From an uncultured Allobosea sp. (GTDB taxonomy: Bacteria > Pseudomonadota > Alphaproteobacteria > Rhizobiales > Beijerinckiaceae): a DNA stretch of 38,812 bases. A program made the translations under genes and the position numbers. Shown here piece by piece: positions 16,369 through 25,199 of this stretch; positions within the stretch are counted from its first letter, which is position 1, and each line of letters begins with the position of its first letter. The stretch spans positions 1-38,812 of the forward strand of contig NZ_CAMFJF010000034.1 in assembly GCF_945956895.1 (NCBI RefSeq), written 5' to 3'. The notes beneath the pieces are model-generated. The model searched no databases, was not told where the DNA came from, and saw only the letters and a list, made by a program, of their open reading frames with translations.

Positions 16369-17121
16369 ATGAAGGAGAACAGAGGCTTCGGGATTGCGAT
16401 CCTCGGCAAGTACTCTCTGATGAGAGAGGGCATCTCCCGCGTCTTGCAAGATAAGGGCTTCCGCACGCTGCCGGCGTTCTTAAGCATCGATCAGCTGAAA
16501 GCCAAATCGACGCCCAACAAGCTCCTGATCCTGATCGTGCACGCCGGAGATGACTTCCATCTGGTCATGACGGATATCGGATTGCTGAAAGAGCAATACC
16601 CCGATGCGCATGTCGCGGTTGTCGCCGAGCATTATGGCCTGAACGAACCGGCCCTGGCTTTCAAGGCCGGCGCGATCGGGTATCTGGTCAATGCCGTTTC
16701 CTGCGACGCTTTCGTCAAGTCGATCGAGTTGCTCATGCTGGGCGAGGCCATATTCCCCCCGGCGTTCCCGTCGCCTGCGCCCGCCTTGAAGCTGCGGCGC
16801 CCGAAAGGCGCCCCTGCCGTTGCGCAAGAGGATGAGAATGCGGAGGGGTGCATGTCCCTCGAAAGCGCGGCGGCGCCGCTTCTGTCCCCCCGCGAAACGG
16901 CCATCCTGCTCTGCCTGATCGATGGCGACTCCAACAAGTCCATCGCCCGGAAGATCGGCATCACCGAGGCGACGGTCAAAGCCCATGTCAAAGCCATATT
17001 GCGTAAAATTCGCGTCCAAAATCGAACGCAGGCCGCGATCTGGGGCATGAATAACGCCCTGCTCCTGCAGCCGGCCAACAGCAATTCCCTGCTCCGATCC
17101 GCCAACCCGGAAAACGCCTAG
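16369..17121 (+). CDS. LuxR-type transcriptional regulator with a non-phosphorylatable receiver-like domain
   Basis: 250 residues. The N-terminal 125 residues follow the receiver-domain pattern but lack the phosphorylation set. The beta1 end reads AILGKY with no acidic pair, the beta3 end reads LILIVHAGDD with no aspartate at the usual place, and GYLVNAV has Val where the switch lysine normally stands. A linker of about 55 residues follows, rich in Ala and Pro. Then comes a complete GerE/LuxR helix-turn-helix (LSPRETAILLCLIDGDSNKSIARKIGITEATVKAHVKAILRKI). GGGAGAG precedes ATG 16369 at good spacing. Position beside the polysaccharide locus suggests it regulates that locus, possibly without a partner kinase. 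The regulon and signal are unknown. Confidence 0.87.
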   Translation: MKENRGFGIAILGKYSLMREGISRVLQDKGFRTLPAFLSIDQLKAKSTPNKLLILIVHAGDDFHLVMTDIGLLKEQYPDAHVAVVAEHYGLNEPALAFKAGAIGYLVNAVSCDAFVKSIELLMLGEAIFPPAFPSPAPALKLRRPKGAPAVAQEDENAEGCMSLESAAAPLLSPRETAILLCLIDGDSNKSIARKIGITEATVKAHVKAILRKIRVQNRTQAAIWGMNNALLLQPANSNSLLRSANPENA

Positions 17122-17359
17122 AGCTATCGGGAACCGAGGAGCATTTCCGCGTCTCTGCGGAGTGCGGCCCGTTTCGGGTCCTGTTTTCGCGCCCCCTTCC
17201 ACCCGAGTCGGCTCCGATCCCGCGACTATGCTTCCGTCTTTCCTCGGTTGAGACCAGGGCGAGCGCCTGCGCTGGCCGGGGCTCTCGGACGACGCCCAGG
17301 CAATGGCCCGACAGGTGTGCCCGGCATCGACCGACGCGCAGATGCACAGCTTGATCAAA

Positions 17360-17366
17360 CTGTCAT
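17360..17366 (+). promoter_or_regulatory. Pho-box-like half site upstream of alkaline phosphatase
   Basis: CTGTCAT, 54 bp upstream of the phosphatase start, is identical to the PhoB half-site consensus. The next repeat, in register 11 bp later, is CGGTTCT, a weak match. Because the downstream gene is a phosphatase, control by phosphate starvation is plausible but not shown. The surrounding 299-bp gap (17122-17420) shows no other gene. Confidence 0.4.
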
Positions 17367-17420
17367 ATGCCGGTTCTAAGGGCTGCCGCGATCGGTCCCA
17401 AGGCACATCCGGAGAATGAC

Positions 17421-19163
17421 ATGCGCGCGTCTTGCTTGCTGGCGGCGGCCTTGACCACGAGCCTCATGGGCGGCGCCGCGCTCGCCCAGACGATCTATCC
17501 GATCAACCGGGCCGAGATCCTCGAAGGCTCGCGCTTCGACTTCAAGGTCGAATTCCCGAACGCGCCGACTTCGACCGAGGTTACGGTCACCGTCAACGGC
17601 AAGCCCGTCGCCGAAATCTTCGGCCGCCCGACCAGCTTCGTGCAGAGCGAGGAGGGCCAGAAGCATTCCGCGCTCTGGCTGCGCGGCGCCTCGCTGCCCG
17701 CCGGCCGTTATGTCGTCGAGGCGACGCAAGGCGCAAGCAAGGCGACGGTCAACTGGGAGGTCTTCGCGACGAACGAGCCGCGCAAGGCCAGGAACGTCAT
17801 CCTCTTCATCGGCGACGGCATGTCGGTTGCGAACCGCACAGCGGCACGCCTGCTCTCGAAGGGCTGGGAGGAAGGCCGCTATGGCGGCGAACTCGCCATG
17901 GACGATATGCCCAGCATGGCGCTGATCTCGACCTCCGGCACCGACTCGGTCGTCACTGACAGCGCCAATGCCGCCCATGCCTTCACCACCGGGCATAAAT
18001 CCTGCGTCAACGCGCTTGGCGTCTACTGCGCCAGGAACGCCCTGACGCTCGACCATCCCAAGGTCGAGACCATCGCCGAGCTGATCAAGCGCCGCAGCGG
18101 CATGGCGGTCGGCGTCGTCACCAATTCCGAGATCGAGGACGCGACGCCGGCCTCGATGGTCGCCCATACTCGCCGCCGCTCGGATTTCAACGACATCGTC
18201 AGGATGTTCCATGACGTGAAGCCGGACGTCATCATGGGCGGCGGCTCGCCCAACTTTCTGCCGAAGTCCACGCCGGGCTCGAAGCGCACGGATAACGAGG
18301 ACTTCATCGCCAGGTTCAAGGAGGCCGGCTACGCGCTCGCCACAACCAAGACCGAGATGAACGCGGCGGTCGCGGGCGGCTCCAGGAAGCTGCTCGGCCT
18401 CTACAACACCGGCAATATCGACGGCGCCTTCGATCTGCGCCTGGCCAGGAAGGGCACCGTCTCGCGCTTCCCCGACCAGCCGGACGTGGTCGAGCAGACC
18501 AAGGCCGCCATCGAGATGCTGAAGGGCAACCAGGACGGCTTCTTCCTGATGGTCGAGTCGGCCCGCATCGACAAATACAGCCACTCGCTGGACTGGGAGC
18601 GCTCGGTCTTCGACACGATCATGCTCGACAACGCCGTCAAGGTCGCCAAGGATTTCGCCGGCGAGCGCAACGACACGCTGATCATCGTCGTGCCCGACCA
18701 TGCCCACCCGATCTCGATCGTCGGCACCTATGACGACGCGCTGCCGGGCCAGCAATTGCGCGACAAGCTCGGCGTCTACCAGCAGTCACTGCCGCCGAAC
18801 TACGGCCCGCGCGACGCGGAAGGCTATCCGACCGACGTCAACACCTCGCGCCGCCTGGCCATCGCCTACGGCACCTATCCCGACACCTGCGACACCGGCC
18901 GCCCCTTCATGGATGGCGAGCGCGTGCCGGCGGTGAAGGGTCCGGACGGCAAGGCCAATATCGCCAACGAGAAGGACTGCAGCGGCCCGCTCGCCACGCG
19001 TAAGGTCGGCAACCTGCCGCTCAACGCCAATAGCGGCGTGCATTCCGGGGACGACGTCATCCTGACCGCCATGGGCCCCGGCGCGGAGCGCTTCCGCGGC
19101 CACAAGCCGAACACCTATGTGTTCCGCGTCATGGCCGAGGCGCTGGCGCTCGGCGGCCAATAA
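17421..19163 (+). CDS. periplasmic alkaline phosphatase (PhoA family)
   Basis: 580 residues. The signal peptide ends at ALA22-Q23. Residues 24-130 form a beta-rich N-terminal region (probably Ig-like) not present in E. coli PhoA. The phosphatase domain follows. Metal Asp132 lies in FIGDGM and the nucleophile Ser181 in VVTDSANAAHAFTTG. DATPAS, VESARIDKYSHSLDW (metal Asp and His), VPDHAHPIS (Asp-His) and NSGVHSGDD (last His) match the PhoA two-zinc plus magnesium site. It releases phosphate from monoesters in the periplasm. GGAGA precedes ATG 17421. It is followed after 47 bp by the ABC module, so the two may be co-transcribed. Confidence 0.93.
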   Translation: MRASCLLAAALTTSLMGGAALAQTIYPINRAEILEGSRFDFKVEFPNAPTSTEVTVTVNGKPVAEIFGRPTSFVQSEEGQKHSALWLRGASLPAGRYVVEATQGASKATVNWEVFATNEPRKARNVILFIGDGMSVANRTAARLLSKGWEEGRYGGELAMDDMPSMALISTSGTDSVVTDSANAAHAFTTGHKSCVNALGVYCARNALTLDHPKVETIAELIKRRSGMAVGVVTNSEIEDATPASMVAHTRRRSDFNDIVRMFHDVKPDVIMGGGSPNFLPKSTPGSKRTDNEDFIARFKEAGYALATTKTEMNAAVAGGSRKLLGLYNTGNIDGAFDLRLARKGTVSRFPDQPDVVEQTKAAIEMLKGNQDGFFLMVESARIDKYSHSLDWERSVFDTIMLDNAVKVAKDFAGERNDTLIIVVPDHAHPISIVGTYDDALPGQQLRDKLGVYQQSLPPNYGPRDAEGYPTDVNTSRRLAIAYGTYPDTCDTGRPFMDGERVPAVKGPDGKANIANEKDCSGPLATRKVGNLPLNANSGVHSGDDVILTAMGPGAERFRGHKPNTYVFRVMAEALALGGQ

Positions 19164-19210
19164 GCTCAGGCTAGCAAGTGAACCCAGACTGGGGCGAACG
19201 GAGGCAGGCC

Positions 19211-19675
19211 ATGCGGCCGCAGGCTCCCATCCCGCTGCCGACCCGTCGCGAGGCCCTGCTGGGCTTCGCGACGGTCGCCGTTTCCGGCCCGGCATGCGCT
19301 GCCGGCGCGGAGGCGATCCGCTTCGAGGGGCTCTACAAATCCTTCGGCGTTCTCGGCTTCGAGTTCTCCGATAACGTCACGGCGCTGCGGGGCAAGGAGG
19401 TGCGGATCGTCGGCTACATGGCGCCGCCATTGAAGCCGGAGAGCCATTTCTTCGTGCTGACACGCGAGCCGCTGGCGATCTGCCCGTTCTGCCAGTCGGA
19501 TGCCGACTGGCCGGTCGACATCGTCGTCGTCACGATGCGGCAGGAGACGCCGCTCGTCTCGGCCGGCCGCAAGGTCGTCGTCACCGGGCGACTCGAGATC
19601 GGCTCCGCGACCGATGCCGAGACCGGCTTCGTCAGCCAGATCCGGATCACACATGCCGAGTTCGCCCTTGCCTGA
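19211..19675 (+). CDS. small secreted protein with CPFC motif, partner of the ABC module
   Basis: 154 residues. ATG 19211 is chosen because GGAGG at 19200-19204 lies 6 bp upstream; a GTG at 19178 is in frame but has no ribosome site. The N-terminus TRREALLGFATVAVSGPACAA looks like a twin-arginine signal peptide. The mature part, about 125 residues, has GKEVRIVGYMAPPL and then ICPFCQSDADWP, with a Cys-x-x-Cys pair that could bind a metal or form a disulfide. The layout recalls the small DUF3299-like periplasmic proteins found with FtsX/MacB-like ABC systems such as the PA4063-PA4066 region of Pseudomonas aeruginosa, but I cannot claim homology. It overlaps the ATPase gene by 23 bp. Confidence 0.75.
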   Translation: MRPQAPIPLPTRREALLGFATVAVSGPACAAGAEAIRFEGLYKSFGVLGFEFSDNVTALRGKEVRIVGYMAPPLKPESHFFVLTREPLAICPFCQSDADWPVDIVVVTMRQETPLVSAGRKVVVTGRLEIGSATDAETGFVSQIRITHAEFALA

Positions 19676-20363
19676 CGGGCATGCCGCGACGCTCGTCCTC
19701 GACCAGCTGACGCTGGATCGCAGGGATGGCGACGGCCGCTCCTTCAGCATCCTCGCGATTCCCGCCCTGACGCTCGAGCCCGGCACGAGCCTGGGCGTGA
19801 GCGGGCCCTCAGGCAGCGGCAAGAGCTCGCTCCTGCATCTCGTCGCAGGCCTGATCACACCAAGCGCCGGCCGCGTGTCCTGGGGCGATACCGTGGTCTC
19901 CGCCCTTGCCGAGGGCGAGCGCGATCGCTGGCGGCGGCGCACGATCGGCTTCGTGTTCCAGGATTTCCACCTCGTTCCCGAACTCGATGTCGCCGCGAAT
20001 ATCGCGCTTCCGGCCAGCTTCTCGTCCTGGCGACTGGATGCGGTGGACAGGCGCCGCGCGCTCGATCTCGCGGAGCAGATGGGGCTTGCCGATCCGCGCC
20101 GCCGGGCTGCCGTCCTGTCGCGCGGCGAACAGCAGCGCGTCGCCATCGCACGCGCCCTCTTCGGCAAGCCCGCCCTCCTCCTCGCCGACGAGCCGACCGC
20201 AAGCCTGGATGCCGCGCGCAGCGAGGCCATCGGCGCCTTGCTGGTCGAGGCCGCGACGCGCTGCGGTGCCAGCTTGATCTGCGCCTCGCATGATGCCGCG
20301 CTGCTGGCGCGGATGGATCGGCGCCTCGATCTTACGCCCACTCCGGCAAAGCACGCGACATGA
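19653..20363 (+). CDS. ABC transporter ATP-binding protein (LolD/MacB type)
   Basis: 236 residues. Walker A is GPSGSGKSS (51-59), the Q-loop FVFQDFHLVPELDV, the signature LSRGEQQR (from 155; the usual LSGGQ glycine 3 is Arg), Walker B LLLADE (Asp179, Glu180), the D-loop SLD and the H-loop SHD. The size and sequence place it with the LolD/MacB/FtsE ATPases that power FtsX-fold permeases rather than classical substrate importers. ATG 19653 lies inside the preceding gene, 23 bp before its stop, and the stop overlaps the permease start (ATGA). Confidence 0.93.
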   Translation: MPSSPLPDGHAATLVLDQLTLDRRDGDGRSFSILAIPALTLEPGTSLGVSGPSGSGKSSLLHLVAGLITPSAGRVSWGDTVVSALAEGERDRWRRRTIGFVFQDFHLVPELDVAANIALPASFSSWRLDAVDRRRALDLAEQMGLADPRRRAAVLSRGEQQRVAIARALFGKPALLLADEPTASLDAARSEAIGALLVEAATRCGASLICASHDAALLARMDRRLDLTPTPAKHAT

Positions 20364-21664
20364 ACCCGTTCCCGATGCTCCTGGCGGATTTGCGCGCGCT
20401 GCGCTGGACGGCGCCCGCCATCGTGCTGCTGGTCGCAATCGCCATTGCCAGTGGCATCGCCATCGGCGCGCAGGAGCGGGCGCTGCGCCAGGGATCGGCC
20501 AGGGCCGCCGATGATTTCGACCTGATCGTCGGTGCGCCGGGCAGTCAGACGCAACTGGTCATGTCGACGGTCTATCTGCAGCCGGATGCCTTGCCCCTGC
20601 TCGATGGCCGCATCCTGCAGGCGCTGGCACAGGACGAGCGCGTCGCCGCCTTCGCACCCCTTGGCTTCGGGGATGTCAGCCGCGGCTATCCGGTGATCGG
20701 CACCACGGCCGCCTTCGCCGGTCGCTGGGGTAGGATCGCCCCAAGCGAAGGACGCCTTTTTGCGGCTGAAGGCGAAGCCGTGATCGGCGCCGACGTCAAT
20801 TATCGCCCGGGCGACACGATCGCGCCGTCGCATGGCACGGCCGGCAGTCAGGGCCGCCATGGCGAGGACAGCGAGGAAGAACACGCCCATCGCCATGAAG
20901 GCCATGGCTACACGGTCGTCGGTCGCTTGCCGAAACTCGGCTCGCCCTGGGACCGCGCCATCCTCGTCCCGATCGAGAGCGTCTGGGAGATCCACGGCCT
21001 CGGCAACGGCCATGCCTCCGAAGCGGCAACGAGCGATGCGCCGTTCTGGCATGCCGGGACGACCAGGACAGGCACTCCGCCGGAAACCATAGGGCGGATC
21101 GGCCCGCCCTTCGACGGTAAGCGCGTGCCCGGCGTGCCCGCGATCGTGATCAAGCCGAAGAGCGTCGCCGGCGCCTATGCGCTGCGCGCCCAGTACCGGC
21201 AGGGCGGAACGATGGCCTTCTTCCCGGCCGAAGTCCTGGTTTCGCTCTATGGCGCGCTCGGCGATATCCGCTCGATCCTGGTCGTCGCCTCGGCGGCCAA
21301 TACCGTGCTGATCCTGCTCAGCGTCGTGCTGCTCCTGATCGCGGTCAACGGCTTGCGGCGCCGACGCTATGCGACCTTGCGGGCGCTGGGCGCGCCGCGC
21401 TCCTATGTCCTGTTGGTGACATGGCTCGGCGCGGCGCTGCTGATCGCGACAGGCTGCATCCTCGGGCTCGGGCTCGGGCTGGCCGCGACCCATGCGGTGT
21501 CCGGCCTCGTCGCCGCGCGCACCGGGCTTGCGCTCTCGCCGAGCGTCGGGATCGGCGAGCTTTCGCAGGCGGCGATGTTGTGCCTGGTGGGCAGCGTTCT
21601 GGCCGCCCTCCCTGCCCTGGCTTCTTACCGCGCGCCGGTCCTGTCCGGCCTGCGGGCCGACTGA
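20360..21664 (+). CDS. FtsX/MacB-like ABC permease with histidine-rich periplasmic loop
   Basis: 434 residues. One TM helix lies near the N-terminus (about 17-37) and three near the C-terminus (SILVVASAANTVLILLSVVLLLIAV, LVTWLGAALLIATGCILGLGLGL, AAMLCLVGSVLAALPAL), with a long periplasmic domain between. This is the FtsX-fold topology. The DFDLIVGAPGSQTQLVMSTVYLQPD block is typical of the branch found near zinc-responsive genes. Residues 158-183 form a loop rich in His, Glu and Asp (HGTAGSQGRHGEDSEEEHAH followed by RHEGH), a likely metal-binding stretch. It partners with the ATPase that overlaps it by 4 bp. A role in metal or lipoprotein handling is inferred. Confidence 0.9.
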   Translation: MNPFPMLLADLRALRWTAPAIVLLVAIAIASGIAIGAQERALRQGSARAADDFDLIVGAPGSQTQLVMSTVYLQPDALPLLDGRILQALAQDERVAAFAPLGFGDVSRGYPVIGTTAAFAGRWGRIAPSEGRLFAAEGEAVIGADVNYRPGDTIAPSHGTAGSQGRHGEDSEEEHAHRHEGHGYTVVGRLPKLGSPWDRAILVPIESVWEIHGLGNGHASEAATSDAPFWHAGTTRTGTPPETIGRIGPPFDGKRVPGVPAIVIKPKSVAGAYALRAQYRQGGTMAFFPAEVLVSLYGALGDIRSILVVASAANTVLILLSVVLLLIAVNGLRRRRYATLRALGAPRSYVLLVTWLGAALLIATGCILGLGLGLAATHAVSGLVAARTGLALSPSVGIGELSQAAMLCLVGSVLAALPALASYRAPVLSGLRAD

Positions 21665-21674
21665 AGCGGCAGCC

Positions 21675-22790
21675 TCAGGCCGCGAGTGCCGTCTGAGTCG
21701 GCTTGTATGGCTGGCGCAGGCTTTCCGCGACCTGGGCATTGGTGATCTGGCCGCGATGGATGTTCAGCCCGGCGGCGAGATGCGGATCATTGCGGATTGC
21801 ATCCAGGCCGCCGGCAGCGAGCGCCAGCCCGAAGGGCAGCGTCGCGTTGTTCAGCGCGTAGCTCGAGGTCAGCGGCACGGCGCCGGGCATGTTGGCGACG
21901 CAATAATGGATCACGCCGTCGACCTCGAAGGTCGGGTCCGCATGCGTCGTCGGATGCGATGTTTCGAAGCAGCCGCCCTGATCGATCGCGACATCGACGA
22001 GGACAGCGCCGCGCTTCATCCGGGAGAGCTGCGCGCGTGACACCAGCCGCGGCGCCGCCGCACCGGGGATGAGCACGGCACCGATCACGACATCCGCCGC
22101 GAGGATCTCCTCCTCGATCGCGTGCAGCGTCGAGAAGCGGGTGCGTGCCCTCCCCGCGAAATGCTCGTCGAGCTGCCGCAGCCGCGGCAGCGAGCGATCG
22201 ATGATCACGACATCGGCGCCGAGACCGGCCGCCATGCGCGCCGCATGGGTGCCGACGACGCCGCCCCCGATGATGGCGACGCGCGCCGGCGGCACGCCCG
22301 GCACGCCGCCGATCAGCACGCCCCGGCCGCCGGCATGGCGCTGCAGGCAGCGCCCCGCAGCCTCGATCGCGAGCCGCCCGGCGACCTCGCTCATCGGGGC
22401 GAGCAGAGGCAGACCGCCGGCCTTGTCGGTCACAGTCTCATAGGCGACCGCCGTCACCCCGGATTTGAGCAGCCCGGCCGTCTGCTCCGGATCGGGCGCG
22501 AGATGCAGATAGGTGAAGAGGATCTGCCCTTCGCGAAGCTGCACCCATTCCGAGGGCTGCGGCTCCTTCACCTTCACGATCAGCTCGGCCCGGGCGAAGA
22601 CCTCAGATGCGCTCGCGGCGATCTTCGCGCCCGCGGCTTCGTAGGCGGAATCGGAGGCGGAAATCCCCGCCCCCGCGCCGGTCTCGACCAGGATTTCGTG
22701 GCCTGCCGCCGCATATTCGCGAACGGCCTCCGGGGTCAGCCCGACCCGGTATTCGTGAACCTTGATCTCCCTGGGCACACCGACGCGCAT
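21675..22790 (-). CDS. ald: alanine dehydrogenase
   Basis: 371 residues, full length for the family. MRVGVPREIKVHEYRVGLTP is the standard N-terminus. Lys at VKVKEP is the substrate-binding lysine, and YLHLAPD, the Rossmann IIGGGVVGTHAARMA and VDVAIDQGGCFETSHPTTH complete the signature. It catalyses NAD-dependent reversible deamination of L-alanine to pyruvate and ammonium, as a cytoplasmic hexamer in known members. A strong ribosome site GGGGAGGAAG precedes the ATG. It lies 57 bp downstream of the CoxL-like gene in the same orientation and converges on the ABC permease with a 10-bp gap. Confidence 0.96.
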   Translation of the reverse strand: MRVGVPREIKVHEYRVGLTPEAVREYAAAGHEILVETGAGAGISASDSAYEAAGAKIAASASEVFARAELIVKVKEPQPSEWVQLREGQILFTYLHLAPDPEQTAGLLKSGVTAVAYETVTDKAGGLPLLAPMSEVAGRLAIEAAGRCLQRHAGGRGVLIGGVPGVPPARVAIIGGGVVGTHAARMAAGLGADVVIIDRSLPRLRQLDEHFAGRARTRFSTLHAIEEEILAADVVIGAVLIPGAAAPRLVSRAQLSRMKRGAVLVDVAIDQGGCFETSHPTTHADPTFEVDGVIHYCVANMPGAVPLTSSYALNNATLPFGLALAAGGLDAIRNDPHLAAGLNIHRGQITNAQVAESLRQPYKPTQTALAA

Positions 22791-22847
22791 GACTTCCTCC
22801 CCGTTATCGTTGGAATGCTGCGATCCTGCGCCGGTGCCGGCGCATTG

Positions 22848-25199
22848 TCAGACCTTCGCGTGAATGACCCTCCAGATCGCCTGCGGCGTCGCCGGCATGT
22901 CGATATGGCTCACGCCATGCGGCGAAAGTGCATCGACGACCGCGTTCATCACCGAAGGCAGCGAGCCGGCGCAGCCGGCCTCGCCGCAGCCCTTGGCACC
23001 GACCGGGTTGGTCCGGGTCGGCACGCCCTCGCTGATGAAGGTGAAGAAGGGTACGTCCGCCGCGCGCGGCATCGCATAGTCCATGTAGGAGCCGGTCAGG
23101 AGCTGGCCGTTCTCGTCATAGGAGGTCATCTCGCAGAGCGCCTGGCCGATGCCCTGCACGACGCCACCATGGAGCTGTCCCTCGACGATCATCGGGTTCA
23201 CCAGCACCCCGAAATCATTGACCATGACATAGCTCGCGATCTCGACATGGCCGGTATCGGGATCGATCTCGACCTCGGCGATGTGGCAGCCATTGGGATA
23301 GGCCGAGGGCGCCGCCTTGAAGACGTGGTCGACATCGAGCGTCCGGGGCAGGTCCTCAGGCAATGACACGCCCGCCTGCAGCTTCCGGGCGAGCTCCATG
23401 ATGCCGATCGAGCGGTCGGTTCCGGCAATGGCGAAGCGCCCGTCCGTAAACTCGATATCGGCGACGGCCGCTTCGAGGATATGCGCGCTCAAGAGCTTGC
23501 CTTTCTCGATCACGCGCTCGCTCGCCTCGATGATCGCCGAGCCGCTCGCCATGATCGATTTCGAACCGCCGGTGCCGCCGCCCGCGATCAGGCGGTCGCT
23601 GTCGCCTTGTACCAGCTTGATCTTGTCGAAGGGCACGCCGAGCTGGCTTGTCAGGACCTGCGCGAAGGGCGTCCAGTGGCCCTGCCCGTAATCGAGCGTG
23701 CCGGTGACGATGGTGACGGTTCCGTCCGGCTCGAAATGGATGCCGCCCATCTCGTTCGTCGGCGGCGCCGTGACCTCGAGATAGCAGCCGATGCCGCGGC
23801 CGCGCAGCTTGCCGGCCTTGCGGCTGGCGCGCTCGCGCGCCCGGTAGCCCTTCCAGTCGGCCGCCTCCAGCGCCCTGGCGAAGAGCGCCGGGAAATCGCC
23901 GCTGTCATAGACCGTGCCGATCGGGGTCTTCCATGGCAGTTGCGCCGGCGCGATCAGGTTGCGCTGCCGGATGACGGCGCGGTCGATCCCCATCTCGCGG
24001 GCGGCAGTGTCGATCAGCCGCTCCATGAAGTAATTGCCCTCGGGGCGCCCGGCCCCGCGATAGGCGGCGATCGGCACGGTGTTGGTGACGGCACAGCGCG
24101 TCTGCACCTCGACCAGCGGCGTGCGGTACATGCCGACGCTGTTCTTGCCGATGTTCAGCGTCGCCATCATCGGGCCGGGCGGCGAAAGATAGCCGCCCAT
24201 ATTGCCGAAGCCGGTGAAGCGCGTCGCGAGGAAGCGTCCGCGCGCATCGAGGGCCAACTCCGCCTCGAACACCATGTCGCGGCCGTGATGGTCTGAGACG
24301 AAGCTCTCGGAGCGCTGGTCGGCCCATTTCACCGGCTTTTTCAACAGCCGCGCCGCATGCAGCAGCACGACATATTCCGGGAAGACCGCTGATTTCATGC
24401 CGAAGGAACCGCCGACATGCCCGGTGACGAGATGCATCCGCTCCTGCGGCACGCCCATCGCCGCCGCGAGATTGTTGCGCATGCCGAAGGCGCCCTGGCT
24501 CGGGGCATGGAGGGTGTAGCGCTTCGTCTTGCGGTCATAGGCACCGACCGCCGCGCGCGGCTCGATCGGGTTCACGATGATGCGGTTGTTGACGATCCGC
24601 ACCTTGGTGACATGGGCTGCCTCGGCAAAGGCGGCCGCGACCTTGTCGGCATCGCCGAAATGGTAGTCGAGGATGAGATTGCCGGGCACGTCGTCGAAAA
24701 GCTGCGGCGCATCGGGCTCGAGCGCCGCCTCGGTGGTGGTGACGGCGGGCAGAACGTCGATATCGAGCGACACCGCCTCGGCGGCATCGCGCGCCTGCTG
24801 CGCCGTGCGGGCGACGACCATGGCGACGGGATCGCCGACGAAACGCACCTTGTCCGCCGTCAGCGCGTGCCGGACCGGCCTTCTCATCGCTGTTCCGTCG
24901 CGGTTCGGCAGGTCCACCACGCATTTCAGCGCGCCATAGCCCTGCCCTTCGAGGTCCTCGGCCGTATAGATCGCGACGACGCCCTTCATCGCCTTCGCGT
25001 CGGCGGTGTCGATGCCGCGGATGACGCCATGCGCGTGGGGGCTGCGGACGAAGGCGGCATGGAGCTGGCCGTCCAGCGCGAGATCGTCGGTATAGCGCCC
25101 CTCGCCACGCACGAGAGTCGCGTCCTCCTTGCGGGGCAGCGACTGGCCAATTCCGACGCGTCCTGCCGAGCGGCCGGCCTGGGAAACATGCATGTTCAT
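22848..25199 (-). CDS. xanthine dehydrogenase family molybdopterin-binding subunit (CoxL-like form II)
   Basis: 783 residues, the size of a large subunit. Conserved blocks include GIGQSLPRKEDATLVRGEGRYTDD at the N-terminus, GGSFGMKSAVFPEY, the active-site loop AYRGAGRPE near residue 380, and GAKGCGEAG near 730, which carries the catalytic glutamate. The loop is the form II type (AYRGAGR); true form I CO dehydrogenase has AYRCSFR. It is therefore probably a molybdenum hydroxylase of an unknown N-heterocycle or aldehyde rather than CO dehydrogenase. The medium (FAD) and small (2Fe-2S) subunit genes are not adjacent, so it must use subunits encoded elsewhere. The ribosome site is weak. Upstream lie 211 bp without a gene, probably its promoter. 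Confidence 0.92.
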   Translation of the reverse strand: MNMHVSQAGRSAGRVGIGQSLPRKEDATLVRGEGRYTDDLALDGQLHAAFVRSPHAHGVIRGIDTADAKAMKGVVAIYTAEDLEGQGYGALKCVVDLPNRDGTAMRRPVRHALTADKVRFVGDPVAMVVARTAQQARDAAEAVSLDIDVLPAVTTTEAALEPDAPQLFDDVPGNLILDYHFGDADKVAAAFAEAAHVTKVRIVNNRIIVNPIEPRAAVGAYDRKTKRYTLHAPSQGAFGMRNNLAAAMGVPQERMHLVTGHVGGSFGMKSAVFPEYVVLLHAARLLKKPVKWADQRSESFVSDHHGRDMVFEAELALDARGRFLATRFTGFGNMGGYLSPPGPMMATLNIGKNSVGMYRTPLVEVQTRCAVTNTVPIAAYRGAGRPEGNYFMERLIDTAAREMGIDRAVIRQRNLIAPAQLPWKTPIGTVYDSGDFPALFARALEAADWKGYRARERASRKAGKLRGRGIGCYLEVTAPPTNEMGGIHFEPDGTVTIVTGTLDYGQGHWTPFAQVLTSQLGVPFDKIKLVQGDSDRLIAGGGTGGSKSIMASGSAIIEASERVIEKGKLLSAHILEAAVADIEFTDGRFAIAGTDRSIGIMELARKLQAGVSLPEDLPRTLDVDHVFKAAPSAYPNGCHIAEVEIDPDTGHVEIASYVMVNDFGVLVNPMIVEGQLHGGVVQGIGQALCEMTSYDENGQLLTGSYMDYAMPRAADVPFFTFISEGVPTRTNPVGAKGCGEAGCAGSLPSVMNAVVDALSPHGVSHIDMPATPQAIWRVIHAKV

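Noticed and set aside
19166..21739. Very long open frame on the - strand opposite the ABC module
   Set aside because: It is antisense to three overlapping genes with clear family motifs; its translation is arginine- and histidine-rich without domains, an effect of high G+C.
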